The position numbers and the translations under genes were made by a program. A stretch of 64,000 nucleotides of DNA from Ptychodera flava (Eukaryota; Hemichordata; Enteropneusta; Ptychoderidae): positions 26,418,654 to 26,482,653 of the forward strand of contig NC_091931.1 of NCBI RefSeq assembly GCF_041260155.1, read 5' to 3'. How positions within the stretch are numbered: position 1 is the first letter of the stretch; every line of letters begins with the position of its first letter. This document shows positions 24,001-35,300 of this stretch, piece after piece. The notes under the pieces are model-generated. The model was not told the origin of the DNA and ran no database searches. It worked only from the letters and a program-made list of their open reading frames with translations.

Positions 24001-27000
24001 TATTCTCCTGGTAAGGTGCTACGATTTCGTCGCCACGCACAGCAAGAATTGGTCCACAACCGTCTGTTCCCCAATTCCAGAAGTCCTGGCGAATTTATTG
24101 AGATTACATTGACAATACTTTTGGACTCAGTATTTGCATTTTTATTCATTATTCAACTACAAACATCATCCATATTTTGGATAAACTTTGGTCAAAGCGT
24201 GAAATGAATGTCATCTTTCCTGGCTTCAAAGCAACGTGGTACTATATCGTAACATACCATGGATGTTTAGCGTGACACGGCTCCTCATTTTGATGTATGA
24301 AAAGGTCAGAAAAAGGTGTCAAGGGTCATCGGAAGCATTATAGTCACTTGATTGATGGATATCTCGCTTGCGTTTACAGAATTATCGCTTGAAGGCAAAT
24401 TGTTTGGAAAAAAACCGGTCATTTTCATCACCCTTCGAATCCTGTATTGCATAAACAACCCCAATTCTTTTAGCATAAATTTTAAATTCTGATTCACAGG
24501 ATGATGTTGAAGTTGGATTTGATTTTCTGTCAATCAATTACGACGCTTATTACAAACATAAACACTGGGTTTCAGGGGCCCAGTCTGACAAATTACATCC
24601 GTTTAGGATAAATTACATGATTTAATTTTCTCATGCATTGACATTATTTCATCTATTCATTTGTTAGTCATTTTTGGAAAAAAACATCGGTTTGCACAGT
24701 AGACATGTGGCAAAGCCCACACAAAGAAAATTTCCATCCCCTATCCCGAACAATAATACACTTAGAGCATCCCCGCAAAGACAATTTTTAATAGTCCCAT
24801 CTTTCATCAATTCTAACGTTACACAACACTTACACGGATGTGGCACAGTAGAAGTTCGTCGTAACTAACTTTAATACGACATTAATTTAACATCCCAATC
24901 AGAAGCCTCAAGGTTCATCAGCATTCGAGGGTTAAAAAGATCCTGGAACTGACTGAACTGAGACAACGTAAAAGTGTGTGTTCCCACACCGAGAATTGAA
25001 CCCGGGCCTTGGCGGTGAGAGCGCCAAATCCTAACCACTAGACCATATGGGATACGTTTACTTTGCTATATTGTTAATTATTAGACCATGATCTTTGAGC
25101 TTTGTTTTGTTTATCTTAATATGTCATCTCGATCGCACACGTTGCCTGTCCACTGTCTGTCTTTTGTACAGTTCCAATAGAAAGATTTGCATGCATTGTT
25201 TGCAGTGCGTCCGGACGGCCATGTATACTATTGATATCACTATTATTACATGAACAATATCAGACATACTACTTACCGTTTTCTGCGACTGATACAGTGG
25301 TATAGTATAGCACCGGCCAGTACAAGATTTTGACACGCACGTAATCATTACAGTAATACCCGATAAGCTTAGATAGCGAATATGTATTCAGACAGAACCC
25401 AAGACCGTCACAATGTCAAGGCTGCATTCACTTGTTATTACTCTAATCCAATGCAAAAATTAAACTTTAAAGTTGCGATGACAAAGCTTTCACGTCTATG
25501 ACAAAATAAATTTATGAGACGATTCAAAAAACATGGTTTCCCACACCGGGAATTGAACCCGGGCCTTGGCGGTGAGAGCGCCAAATCCTAACCACTAGAC
25601 CATATGGGATGGAAACTTCGTGTTATATTGTCAATTATTATACCCAAAATCTTTGCGTGTATGCCTAATCCTGAAGTTAACCATTGTTTAGCATATCTTA
25701 ATATGTTTTCTCGATTGCACACGTTGCTTGCCCACTGTCTGTCTTTTGTACCGTTCCAATAGTAAGATTTGCATTGTTTGCAGTACGTCCGGACGGCCAT
25801 GTAAACTATTGATATAACTATTGTTGCATGAACAATACCGGACATACTGTAGATACTTTCCGTTTTCTTGCCCGCTAGTACAAGATTTTTGCACGCACAT
25901 AAGCATAATTACTCGATAGATACCGAATATGTAATTAGACAGAGATCAAGACGGAATCAGAATGTCAAGGCTGCATTCACTTGTTATCAACTATTAAATC
26001 CAAAACCATACAAAAACTAAACTTGATAGTTGTGATGAACAAAGCTTTCACGCCTATGACAAAATAAGTTTATCAGACGGTATAAAAATATGTTTTCCCA
26101 CACCGGGAATTGAACCCGGGCCTTGGCGGTGAGAGCGCCAAATCCTAACCACTAGACCATATGGGAGATATGTGCCCTGTATTGCTAATCGCAATCATCA
26201 TTTTGTGGATGTGATAGGAACCCTTCACAGCGACCGACATTTGTGAAACGTTTTACTTGGCAACTAAATTATTAAGTGGTGAGAAGTTATTCTTAGATTT
26301 TGATCTTGAGTATAACACATTACCTTGAAAGGACTATTATGTTCCACTATTCCATCGCGGTCGGCGTCAACATCAATCGAAAGATAGATGAGACGAAGCC
26401 AGAGAATCGATGGCATGAAATGGTACCTTTGCTTTGGAAAGTTGTCTTCAGCAGTCTTATCGTTTTCCTCAAAATCAAAATCGATTATAATCTGAAAAGG
26501 ATAAAAAGCCGAATAAAATTATTCAGAAAGTTCTTCAGTCTTTGAATTATCCTCATATTACACTGAATCATATTTTATGCACGAGGACGCAGATTTAAGG
26601 TATTTCCTGATCTCTTTAAAACGTTACATTGTTCTTATTACTGATTATTGAGAACGATTTCCACTCACTTGTATGTCTTTATTTGTTGGTCTGAGAGCAT
26701 CGACTAGCAAGCGACTCTCTTTCTGAAGCGGGATAAAACTTTGAAACGTGATATTGGTTGGTTTGATGCCGGTCGTCTCATGAGCATGGCGTATGTCAAC
26801 GTGGTAGGGATGAGTCGTCTGTACGATAAAAGAGCGAGCGCCCTCGGGAACTATTTCGTCCAGGGGAATCTGGACTGTAGTACCTATGACAGCGACTTCA
26901 CGTATTTCCGTTTCCTTCTTCAGGTGTATTGTGCGAAAGGTATCTTGAGACGTTTTGGCTCTTCTGATAGGGTATCTTCCTTGGCTAGGCTGTGAAATAT

Positions 27001-27139
27001 GATGAAGAACGTAGAACGGTTGTTCTTTCTAAGAATTGAAGTGAATTGTGAAACTCTAAATCGAATAAAAGAGGAGAATATGCTGCAAGGGGTTAATATA
27101 TGAATTTCGACCACCACCACCACCATCACCACCATCACT

Positions 27140-27188
<49 letters not shown>

Positions 27189-27689
27189 ATATCACATTTA
27201 CGCCGTGACAACTACCAGAACCGAAGACGAGAGCATCAACTTAATTTCAGTGGATATTATCGACGATTAGACCCTTTTCCTTAAAATCACCTTTTCCTTA
27301 ACTTCAGAACCATAATTCGTTAACTATTTCGATTATATATGTCTGTCGTGTACCACAGCTCATACCCATACTTGCTAAACGAGTCTTCGCAATTACCCAC
27401 TGATCCTGCGCGCGTAAACTCCGAAGATTTCAGAAAATACAGTTCAGGGAGTCATAGGTAAGCATCAAGCATCATTTTCAAAGCGACTGAATTAAATGTA
27501 ATTTGTCTACATATACCCCAATGATTCTTCAGAGATGGCTAGATCCTTGTAGCAGTATCGCAAATACAACAGTATGTAATTGTTCTTTTCAGAGGGAGGG
27601 TTAATAGCCAGTATCGGTTTGCTGAAAGTTACCTTAAAATCAGAGAGTGCATTATCTCGTCCACCTGGCAAAGAAACGCCTGCTCCCAT
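18002..27689 (-). CDS. Peptidylarginine deiminase-like protein, predicted catalytically dead
   Basis: Thirteen exons (27689-27633, 26989-26669, 26491-26324, 24085-23831, 23489-23223, 22602-22378, 22105-21998, 21540-21404, 21138-20976, 20241-20154, 19867-19779, 19313-19142, 18237-18002) join in phase to 761 codons plus stop; vertebrate PADs have about 663. All introns are GT/AG. Family landmarks in order: R-T-I-H-L at the N-terminal domain, DVDADRDG (166-173, calcium-site region), W-N-W-G, L-R-V-C-P-W-I-V, D-F-L-D-A-Q-Q-V-Q-P, D-W-N-K, F-F-P-N-M, I-P-K-P-H-G-P and a C-terminal Q-R-R-P..W-W. PADs convert peptidyl-arginine to citrulline using Asp350, His471, Asp473 and Cys645 (human PAD4 numbering). 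Here the aligned residues are about Cys436, Asp553, Thr555 and Leu743, so activity is not expected. The start has a good context (aacATGG), and MGAGVS fits N-myristoylation. Family confidence is high; exon 7 is the least family-like exon. Confidence 0.9.
18375..18745. mobile_element. GGTAG MITE in the last intron of the PAD-like gene
   Basis: Same family as 63,127-63,486 but in reverse orientation, sharing 'accggcttagtttt', 'acagggatggcggccatttt' and 'gtttctctagtac'. The right end carries an extra inverted copy of the terminal repeat (18,705-18,742: a GGTATAGTATGCGCCTC half facing GAGGCGCATACTACC), giving a head-to-head palindrome. The flanks (TCAA and TTCA) are degraded TTAA. Confidence 0.8.
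23640..23805. repeat. Degenerate CT/TGTC microsatellite in intron 4 of the PAD-like gene
   Basis: A pyrimidine-rich run of tgtctg, ctctct and ctgtct units on the plus strand. The open frame through it is a by-product of the repeat. Confidence 0.75.
24981..25052 (-). tRNA. tRNA-Glu (anticodon CUC), copy 1
   Basis: A 72-nt cloverleaf on the minus strand. The acceptor TCCCATA pairs with TGTGGGA; box A is TGGTCTAGTGG, the anticodon loop is CTCTCAC (CUC), and box B is GGTTCAATTC. One T-stem base differs from the other two copies and gives a G-U pair, which should still fold. A TTTT terminator follows on the minus strand. It lies in intron 3 of the PAD-like gene, on the same strand. Confidence 0.94.
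25538..25609 (-). tRNA. tRNA-Glu (anticodon CUC), copy 2
   Basis: A 72-nt minus-strand tRNA exactly 557 bp from copy 1, with the standard T-arm GGTTCAATTCCC. A TTTTTT run just downstream is a good RNA polymerase III terminator. Confidence 0.95.
26095..26166 (-). tRNA. tRNA-Glu (anticodon CUC), copy 3
   Basis: A 72-nt minus-strand tRNA exactly 557 bp from copy 2 and identical to it in the tRNA body. A TTTTT run follows downstream. Its 5' flank differs from those of copies 1 and 2, so it marks the end of the tandem array. Confidence 0.95.
27107..27189. repeat. CCA/CAT microsatellite in intron 1 of the PAD-like gene
   Basis: Runs of cca then cat triplets on the plus strand. They give an artefactual poly-Met/Val frame on the minus strand. 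Confidence 0.9.
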
Positions 27690-30600
27690 GTTGATTCTAA
27701 ATCTCGTGCAGACACTTCTATATCGTCATTGTTAATCACCGGGTGATCCTTCGGTCGGGCTACACTGTGCGGTACAGGTCACGACCTTACGGATAGAAAA
27801 AGAAGACTGTTAATCGAATCCCCGACGCCCTATGGCAAAGGAAAATATATCACGTCGCTATGAGTATTGTACCAGTGTGAGGAACAACAATACCCTGTAC
27901 AATAGTTGTATTTTACGCTGTAATAAGGCAAGACGGTAGCTGTTGTGGTATCAGAGTTGGCAAACAGACTAGGCTATAAATCAGCTAACAGAAACCTGGC
28001 AACGGCGAATCAGTTATTTCAGGGTTACAATGATGGTACACAGTAAAACTGCAACAGACATTTTGTAGTGGTCAATACAGACCTGCGATAGCATGAACGA
28101 AACGAATAAACTCAAAAATACTGTTGCTCACATCGCTATGAATTTGACAACCTGAAAAGAGGGTCGTGATACGCGTGAAAGGGGTTCGAAAAGCACGCTG
28201 ATAAACCGCTTATTTACAAGCAAAATGCGGTGTTCATTGATGTGTACAATGCACACGATGTTGTATGATATTCTCGAATAGCAATGTCGGACGACTTGCT
28301 CCCATGTGAGTCTTCAAGAACAATCATGCCACGTTCTTCCAAGGCGGAAACTCAAAAGTGACTTACCGGGTTAAAATGCTTGGAAGAACTTTGACAGTCT
28401 CATAAGCTTTGAATGACACCAAGCTAATAAGGTCAATGGATCTAATCTGAAGAGTCTTCAAACTTACAGCCTAGTCTCAAACTTTCAATACGCTATAAAT
28501 AGCATCGGTTCAGTGACTGTGTAACGATGACATTGAGAGGAACCACGGCAACTGCGTACCGACAATGGGAACTATCTAGAGGATATCAAACGTCAAAGAA
28601 AGCACGTACGCAAACCATGAGTCTCTCCTTGACAACATGTAATTACTGTGAGACTTAGGAAGCTCTCATAAATTGCAACGACCGGTTGGTCAGTCTCAGA
28701 GTTAGTGTATATGCATGCTTCGGGATATTGAGGGGGCGCTCTCCTGCAAGATAGGGTATAGTACCCGGTAACGCCCTCAGTATACATGTACTTTATTTGT
28801 TGACAAGAACATTTTATGTTGATGGAGTACCAGTCTGCTATCAAGGTTAAGTTTATGAATGTGTGTGTGTTCACTTTTAAAAAAGTACGTCCCTATGATC
28901 ATTACCTTCGAGCATGCATGCCATTAAATTAACAAATTACTTATTTTGATCTGTATTTCTAACGATAGGATAGGACATGCACACAACATGTACATGAAGC
29001 TTTATGACAGACCTGCGCCCACGTATCTTTCGAGTTGAACGCGACACAAAGTTTCCGGACATGTAACTCGGCAGGCAAATATACACGATGACATGCGAAC
29101 ATTACACCACGGCACCGCCGAAGTTAGACGCACTCTCAGGAAGTCACAAAAACGCTTAACAAGTTCACTCAGGGATAAGATTCAATTTTAATCAGCTAGA
29201 GAAAGATAGAAAGATAATGTTGATGTACAAATGGGTACCGACAGAGAGGTCGACAGAACATGTTAGTGGAGACCCCAGATGAAAAAAAGTTAATTGACGC
29301 AATGTAAGAATTCCACGATCTACAAAGATATTTCTTTTGAGAATAACGCATGTATACGTTTGAATACGTTTGAGTTATTTGTCTATGTAAAGGGCCACCT
29401 GCCAGTCATACAACACAAGTTACTACAAATAAATCTTGAACAAAGTATGGTCACGTGAGGCAAAGTCTAACAAGTATACAGGCAAATGTGGAAAAGGGAA
29501 ATTTACAGAGTCTTCAAATACTCACTTCTCATCAGTAAAGCTTTGTAAATGTATACAGACAATTTAAAAAGAGTATCAGAATTTCTTGTTGAAAATAAAG
29601 ATGTGATTTTATCTCTAGTGGGGTTTTCGTTAATATTAACGGGAAGTAAATCCCTACGAAGTAATACATAGAGTGGACAATAGGCAATAAAGTGAATTTC
29701 ATCCTCTCGGATGAATACATTTCGTTTTTCGCAAAAAGGACAGATTCTATTTTGTACATCTAGGTGGGTATGTCTTCCAGTTTCTATTATTAAACTATGA
29801 TTGGAACAACGAAATTTTGACAGTGCGATTTTAAACTTAAGTGGAAAAGTACATATACATATACATACGCATATATACATCAACATAGTGGACAACTGTT
29901 TTCGCTAATGCCACCGTAAATTCCCTGAAAGTGTGTGCAACGAATATTTCTGTTGGATATCACACTTTAACTTGGCAGACAGAGAGGCGAATTAAACTTT
30001 TTTCTGTAGACAAAATTGAAATATTTGTAGTGGCACCAAGAACAAAGAGAGAATAAATTATGTAACGGTATTTATTTACTTACTTATTTATTATTTATTT
30101 GTTTGTTCATGTATCTCAATCTTCTTACTGGTGTGACAATTTGTTAGTGTTTTAAAGACATTCCCAAGTCTATTTGAACGAAAGTTCATTCCTATTAAGA
30201 GCTTCTGCTGTGAAATGATTCTTGCTACATGTATACATTGCGTTGTCAATTTCATGAAGGTCATAATGAACGTTCTGCCGGCGTACATACTCTATACAGG
30301 GGCAGAACTAATTAAACGCCTGCATCCAATTGCGTTGTTACTATGCGTGGATGACAAATCGTCTCAGCTGATATCTTCTCGTAAAATATTGTATTGATCC
30401 AATTTCATCATTTTTTGGACATATTTTCGATCACTTGACAGAGACAGGCTGTAGTATGAATTGCTTCGGAAACTTGGTTGTCCAGTAATTTGTCAAATGC
30501 GACAACAATTGACCTGTTCAGGTGAGGGAATCTAACTTTGATCATTGGAAATAGAAACCTGGGTATTGCTTCCTTCAAAACAAATTAATAGTTGATTTGA

Positions 30601-31990
30601 AGTTGTTTGGCGCCACATGTGCACCTCTTGCGATGCGGTTCGGTAGATTACGTTCACAGTTATCATTTGGTCGGGCTTTTTGAGTAATGGATGTGATTTC
30701 ATCCGAGTGTATGCTTTCTTATGAACGTTTTATGGGTAAAATTGATTGAAATGGCGGTGCATCAAGGGAAAAATTAAGCTCTCGAAAGTTAGTTGAAGGA
30801 GCTAAAGTAGTTTTACTTTGGCGCGAAAACTAACCACGCGTTTTTCCGGACATGTAAAAGTTCATTAAATTTACGATATGAGGAAGCATTCACACCTTGT
30901 TTGAAATTTTTGCAAAGATCAATTTTTTACAAGTTATAATATTTGACAAATAAATGCGCTTGTTTCAACAAATTTCCCATGAGGCCTTTCTGAGACGTAC
31001 GCAGTCGTCCATCGGGATCGCAATCCAATCGAGTGACTATAAGCGGCTTTAAATAGCAGTGCAATTATCGTATTCAACGGTAGTGCGCTGTGTACAATCA
31101 CTGAAATCAGTTCGTGTTGGTCAACGACTGACTGAAGATCAACGTCAGAAGTAAGGAAAGGTATGTTTGTCATTACGATTCAAGTTTAATAATTTACCAT
31201 GGAGGAATATTATTTAACAAATTCAAATTGTGAGATATTTTGATAATGCGTTGACGTCTTATAGTTTAACGCTAAAGATGTAGCAGCAAAGTCATGGCAA
31301 ACATATCAATTATTTTTCTTTTAATTAGTCTTTACATCATAATCAATGTCAACGAAGTTTCCGTATCGATAGTAAATTACAACTTTTTAAGTTTGAGATT
31401 ATCAATGATAAGAGAATAGATAGTCATCCGGAAAAATTGGAACATGAACTTAAATCAGTTTTCCGATGAAGACGTATAATAATTATACTACATAATTCCA
31501 AAATAACATGCGGGTTCCATTCAGCTATGTATAATCAATATGCTGCAACTCTGTCATGTTCTGAAAATAATGTTGTATATTTTCGTGAAAAAAATTCTGT
31601 TCATTTTTATCTCAGGATATCAATACAACACTTGACCTTTGACATGTCACTGATATTGCCACAAACGGCTGACAGCAGCAACAAACCCTGCTTCGCTTTT
31701 ACACGTGAAATGGAGACCGGGGACGCTTCATTCCATTGTTTCGGGAACACAGATTAGCTTTTGCCGGCGCGTTTAAGATTCCAAACGAGTCACCCTCTTT
31801 CCCTTGTATCTTTTAATTATCCATGATATTAAAATATGAATATTTGCGGTTACAGTCCCTCACACTGCTGAGGAACTAAGACTCTCGATATTGCCCAAAG
31901 TTCAAAAAGTCGTATACAGTCTGTGAGTTTTTTCTTTCATAACCACGAGTCAGAACGCAGCAAGTCTTTGTCCTAGATCCCTTTGAGCAT
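27690..31990. other. Intergenic region between two divergent genes
   Basis: It should hold the promoter of the minus-strand PAD-like gene (just above 27,689) and that of the plus-strand LDLa-LRR gene. Apart from a LINE fragment and an ATTT-type microsatellite near 30,065-30,115, nothing is recognised. Open frames at 28,593-28,874 and 30,934-31,173 (minus) have no family resemblance. Confidence 0.4.
29503..29870 (-). mobile_element. LINE 3' fragment: RVT-associated zinc motif
   Basis: A minus-strand open frame of about 115 usable codons with I-E-T-G-R-H, then I-C-P-F-C and E-I-H-F-I-A-Y-C-P-L-Y. This C-x2-C...H-x4-C layout follows the reverse transcriptase in many LINE ORF2 proteins. It is the same kind of segment as 16,069-16,420 but clearly another family member. 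The start codon at 29,895 lies in a TATG/TACA microsatellite, so the 5' boundary is not a real gene start. Confidence 0.7.
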
Positions 31991-31993
31991 CCT

Positions 31994-32001
31994 TATATAA
32001 A
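31994..32001 (+). promoter_or_regulatory. Candidate TATA box for the LDLa-LRR gene
   Basis: TATATAAA lies about 330 bp before the start codon at 32,326. It would give a 5' leader of about 300 nt. No other evidence supports it. Confidence 0.4.
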
Positions 32002-32325
32002 CTGACATTCTTTATAATATCCTTTGAGTATACCATCACCGGTCAAACATCGAATGACATGAATCGAGTTAATTGGCATTTTCCGGGAAAACACTGACGA
32101 TTTGACTCTAAGATATCTCAGAGGGACTCACGAAAAAACCTTAATTAATAGCAGACGTCTGTCTCTGTCACATAGTTCTCTGTGCCTGTCTCTTGTACTT
32201 CGTTTTAAATGTTTTAACTAGAAGTATGTCTCGAAGAAGCGTTCTATAAGATCTCTTGGTCGTCAGTCCATAAGTTTGTGCCTTCTCATTTCATTCACCA
32301 AGTCAGAGAGATTGCTGAAAGAACT

Positions 32326-35300
32326 ATGGCTGTGAACCTTTGCGTTCGTATCATCCTATTGTTGACGGTTGTAGCGTTTCGACAGGACAGTAAAGGTGAG
32401 CTAAGTGTCTTTATGCTAACATCCTAACAGATTTGACATCAAAGCCGCGAGCATTTAGCTGTATTTTTAGCATTTCATTATTGATAAGATGGTTTGATAT
32501 CGAAAGCAACTTAAATATACATAATTATGCTTACCAAAGTGTGACTACAGAACGTTTCCAACATAGGCAACGAACGTACACAGCGTAGATTTTAACAAGT
32601 AGATGGCGTTTGACTCGGTATTCATACATGGCCGCTGCGAGCGAGTACACAAAGACCGTGAACAATTTATCGCCAAGGATTGAATTGGATTGGACGATTG
32701 GAACTAAGTTGGGATAATTGGATAGTGAAGCAATGACGGTTTAATCTGCAAATGTAGGTTCATCTGCTGTTCTTTTTAAATGCACTTGTTTTTATGAGTA
32801 ATTTGTAATATTGCAACATTCAGCTATAGAGCACCTAAGATTTGAGAAATTCGAAAAATATGAGGATCCAATTCTCCCAAATTAGTTCCAATCGCGTTTG
32901 ATATTCCCAAAGATATCGGGCCTCAAAATGAGAGTAAAAAGTATCTTTGAAGAATGGATGGTATTTGCTTGGAAAGCAAAATGCAAAAAGATACAGATGA
33001 CAGGATGTTTGAAGAAACTGAATGAGTCATCAACAAACGAGATACTCATGGTCTATGTTTGTCTTTTGTCGAGCTAAAATACAAACCTGATAGAACAATT
33101 TCATCACCGATGTACCAAGACGAATAAGATATCACATTAATGATACCGCATGACGTCAAAGTTGATCTTTTAATGTATTCTGTGATATATAACATCGAAA
33201 TTCATTGACACATGCACGTAAAATGTGTATTTTGTAGCTCTCTATACAAAAGCTATGATTTATAACAGCAACTCCAGTCCTTGATATTCTTGCTATCTGT
33301 TTCAAGTCGTTCTAATTTGGATATAACCGTATTCTCTGTAGTACATGGCCAGTCCACTGCAGCGTTTGAAGACTGTACGCAAGATCAGTTCCACTGCGGA
33401 CAAGGGCAGTGCATACCCGTAGAATACATGTGCGACAGCGTAAGCCAATGTTCCAATGGCGCTGATGAAGGCGAAAGCTGTGGTAGGCACCATTAAACGT
33501 TCTTTTCCCCTAAATATTTAGTGTTAAGGATACAGATAGAAGAAATTTATCGTGAGATTGTAATTTCATAAAGTCCTATTTCTGCGAAGTTGAATGAACC
33601 TCTTACTTGTTTTAAAGTTGGCCGTCTGCCTTATATCTGACCGTCTGCCTTGGAGAAGACCGATATAAATAGGGCATTTATTAAGGCATTTATTTTCTGC
33701 CTCGTTCCTCTGAAAAATAGATTATTTTGGTCGGGCAAATAGTCTTTTCGAATTTACCTATATATCTTTTTTTTTCTATTTTCTGCTTCTTATTACTCAA
33801 ACACAAAGTTAATGCTTTGTGTTGCCTTGTGTAAATCCATGCATTAGATTGACAGACATGTTGACTAACTTGTTTGCTTTCAGCCAAAGACCTTGGTGGA
33901 TGGAGTCGCCTCCTTTCCGATAAGCATTTCACTATTATGAATCCACTGCAGCACTTTCGAAACCTGTTTGAGAAAATTGACACATGCGGTGAGTACCACT
34001 TCCGGAATGATTCGATTAACATTTTGAGGATTTTACAGGTGAATGGACTTCGCTATACTCTTTTAAAGAGTTGTTCGAAAAGAATAAAGTACATTGCATA
34101 CCAAAATATCCACCATCACATGAATATCCCGATAAGGAATTATTATAGCGGTATATGTTCAGTTTATTATCAATCGATATAGCTCAAATAGTTAGTATTA
34201 CATATATGGAGGTTGATGCTAAAGGAAAACAAGATATTTTCGGATACGACAAAATCAAAGGCGAAGTATCAATTTCTCTGGATCTATAGACAGTTAATAT
34301 GCCTACTCTGAACCATTAAATGATAACAATTTCCGTTCATTGATAACTCAATAACCATGAATAAGGAGAATAAGGACTTATCTAATAATTTGACTTCGTC
34401 ATGAGGATTCGTCTTATAACATATAAGTAAATGGAATTGCACGTAAATTTCTATTTTAAGAGCAACCTTTATCCCAGCATGCAGTTACTTAATTTTCTTT
34501 TCGAGACGGTATTCTCATGAAGTGTAATTGATACTTTTCCAGCCTTAGAGCATGTACCGGATGGTTGTATTTGCAAAAGGGCCACAAGACTTCAATGTGC
34601 CAGACAGGGATGGACCAGTGTGCCGAAAGACATTCCAAGAGAAACAACAGCTCTGTGAGTAAACCAAGCGCTTACCTTGGGTTTCCTTCAGATGTCTGAT
34701 ATGCTGGCCCGGCCGTGATGAGAATTGAACGAACTGAATGAATGCTGCAGTTCTCCGAAAACATGAATTTGATATTAGCGCTCTCGAGGAATTAATACCT
34801 TGTATTTCTTGAACGATACGTTGAAAACGCTCGATGAAAATACGAAGCCTTGCTGTGATCATTTAGGGTTATGCTTCACGCAGATCGTAGCATGAAATCG
34901 TCGTAGAAAATTCAGACAAATGCACAAAGACACATGAATGGTATATGGATAAAAAAAGTTAGTAAACGAGTGGGGTAATGCCAAAGACAAGCTAACATTT
35001 TGTTTGTACAACATGTAGACCACGAAAGAAAGCTTTTTTAAGTTAAATAACAATTTAGTATTGAAGAATAGGCGAGAGTTTCTAGTTCTGCGATATTTAA
35101 AATTGTAAAATTGGACATAAGTTGAATTGTTTAGTGTGTAACTTCTACGCTAAATGATACTTTTTCTACCAATCAGGTATTTACAAGACAATGAAATTAC
35201 AGACTTGAATCCGGAATCGTTCCTTGAACTTCATCAACTGACATTAATGTGAGTACTCTTTCCAAATCTCACAGATTTCAAACTATACCCAAGGCAAATT

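Larger units (their letters stand above)
24981..26166 (-). repeat. 557-bp tandem array carrying the tRNA-Glu genes
   Basis: Two full units (24,981-25,537 and 25,538-26,094) plus a third tRNA. The spacers are also alike, sharing 'cactgtctgtcttttgtac', 'gcgtccggacggccatgta' and 'caaggctgcattcacttgtt', with point differences. The array lies wholly inside intron 3 of the PAD-like gene. Confidence 0.92.

Noticed and set aside
28493-28500. TATAAATA as a promoter element
   Set aside because: It points to the plus strand, where no gene starts nearby; the closest gene (PAD-like) is on the minus strand 800 bp away.
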